Below, in pieces: positions 63,451-64,000 of a stretch of 64,000 nt of DNA; the stretch's first letter is position 1; every line of letters starts with the position of its first letter. The notes under the pieces are model-generated. The model was not told where the DNA came from and made no database searches. It saw nothing but the letters and a program-made list of their open reading frames with translations. The position numbers were made by a program, and so were the translations under genes. The stretch lies in contig JACSVZ010000002.1 in NCBI GenBank assembly GCA_014706295.1, forward strand, positions 106,202,547 to 106,266,546, written 5' to 3'. The stretch is from Lycocorax pyrrhopterus obiensis (Eukaryota; Chordata; Aves; Passeriformes; Paradisaeidae).

Positions 63451-64000
63451 CTGTAAGATCATTGCAAGAAAGCAGATACTCATAAAGACACCTATTTTAT
63501 TTTTTTTTTCCTTCTAAGATGCACAGCCAACAACACAAGAACAAAATGAAAATGCAATATTGATTTCAAAAACTGAACAAAACAAAGAAAACTCAAACCA
63601 AACAGAAGGAACTCGGCCAAACAAACTGCAGTTAAAGCCAATTTTGCAAAGTTGAACTGCAGCATTTTCAGCATCTCTGCCAAACGAGCATTACATTTAC
63701 TGGAACATCACAGTCATAAGATCATGACTATGCTAAATAAAATAAAAAAAAAAGACAAAATTAAGGACAGCTACAAGAGCACAGACTAGCTACACAAGAT
63801 CAGCAAGCTGTTTCCTAACGGCACTATAATTATACAAAATATATATACACACACAAAAAGATATACAACTGAACCAACAAATTTATGTTTAAATAAAAAT
63901 TTCCATTGACGTAAAAAAAAAATCTCTAGAGTGTTTTAGTCATTTTACTGTTGTTAGAATGGCAAGTTGTGGTTACATATTTTAGGTGTTTGCAAGGAAT
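63451..64000 (-). other. SS18: SS18 intron, partial, running off the right edge
   Basis: Intronic sequence upstream of the third-last coding exon, cut by the window edge. It is AT-rich and contains a T-tract near 63500 and a short alternating purine-pyrimidine AT/AC run near 63838-63856. No exon is visible. Confidence 0.8.

Noticed and set aside
1..64000. CRISPR arrays, operons, tRNA and rRNA genes, intact retroviral genes
   Set aside because: No regularly spaced repeats, no tRNA-like cloverleaf and no gag, pol or env frame was recognised. The ERV content is LTRs only.

Overview
This window looks like vertebrate nuclear DNA, almost certainly from a bird. The evidence is several CR1 LINE 3' ends of the avian types, three copies of an ERVL-type LTR widespread in birds, a separate LTR with an octamer and TATA box, and split coding exons with GT-AG introns. 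The ERVL-type LTRs hint at a non-galliform bird, but that is only an inference. There is no sign of bacterial or phage organisation: no operons, tRNA or rRNA genes, or CRISPR array.

The only gene I can name is SS18, on the minus strand at the right edge. Its last three coding exons are present: 63328-63450, 60599-60732, and a tiny one at 58389-58415 that encodes GQYGNYQQ and a stop. They supply the C-terminal part of the QPGY-rich domain of a BAF (SWI/SNF) subunit. Splice sites and reading phases agree across all three exons. The 3' UTR runs left from 58388. Two AATAAA signals (57854-57859 and 56361-56366) are candidate ends. A solo LTR at 56998-57380, antisense to SS18, sits between them.

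The left 56 kb holds no recognisable gene. In mammals the flank beyond the SS18 3' end is the long gene-poor interval leading to ZNF521, and this stretch fits the same arrangement (inference). It is AT-rich unique sequence with scattered repeats: CR1 fragments near 10.2, 21.9, 26.7, 39.6, 47.5, 49.2 and 53.2 kb; LTRs near 15.3, 41.9 and 54.4 kb; and faint MIR and L2/L3-like remnants near 13.0, 35.9 and 45.2 kb. At 13.9-15.2 kb there is a decayed, frameshifted, coding-like stretch with a coiled-coil segment that I could not identify. A 24-bp-arm hairpin lies at 22.04 kb. Several non-repeat AT-rich blocks look like candidate conserved noncoding elements, but that needs alignment to confirm.

I found no convincing previously undescribed system. 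The best leads are the antisense solo LTR in the SS18 3' UTR, the unidentified decayed coding-like region, and the hairpin. Most short ORFs here are chance or lie inside LTRs and CR1 elements.
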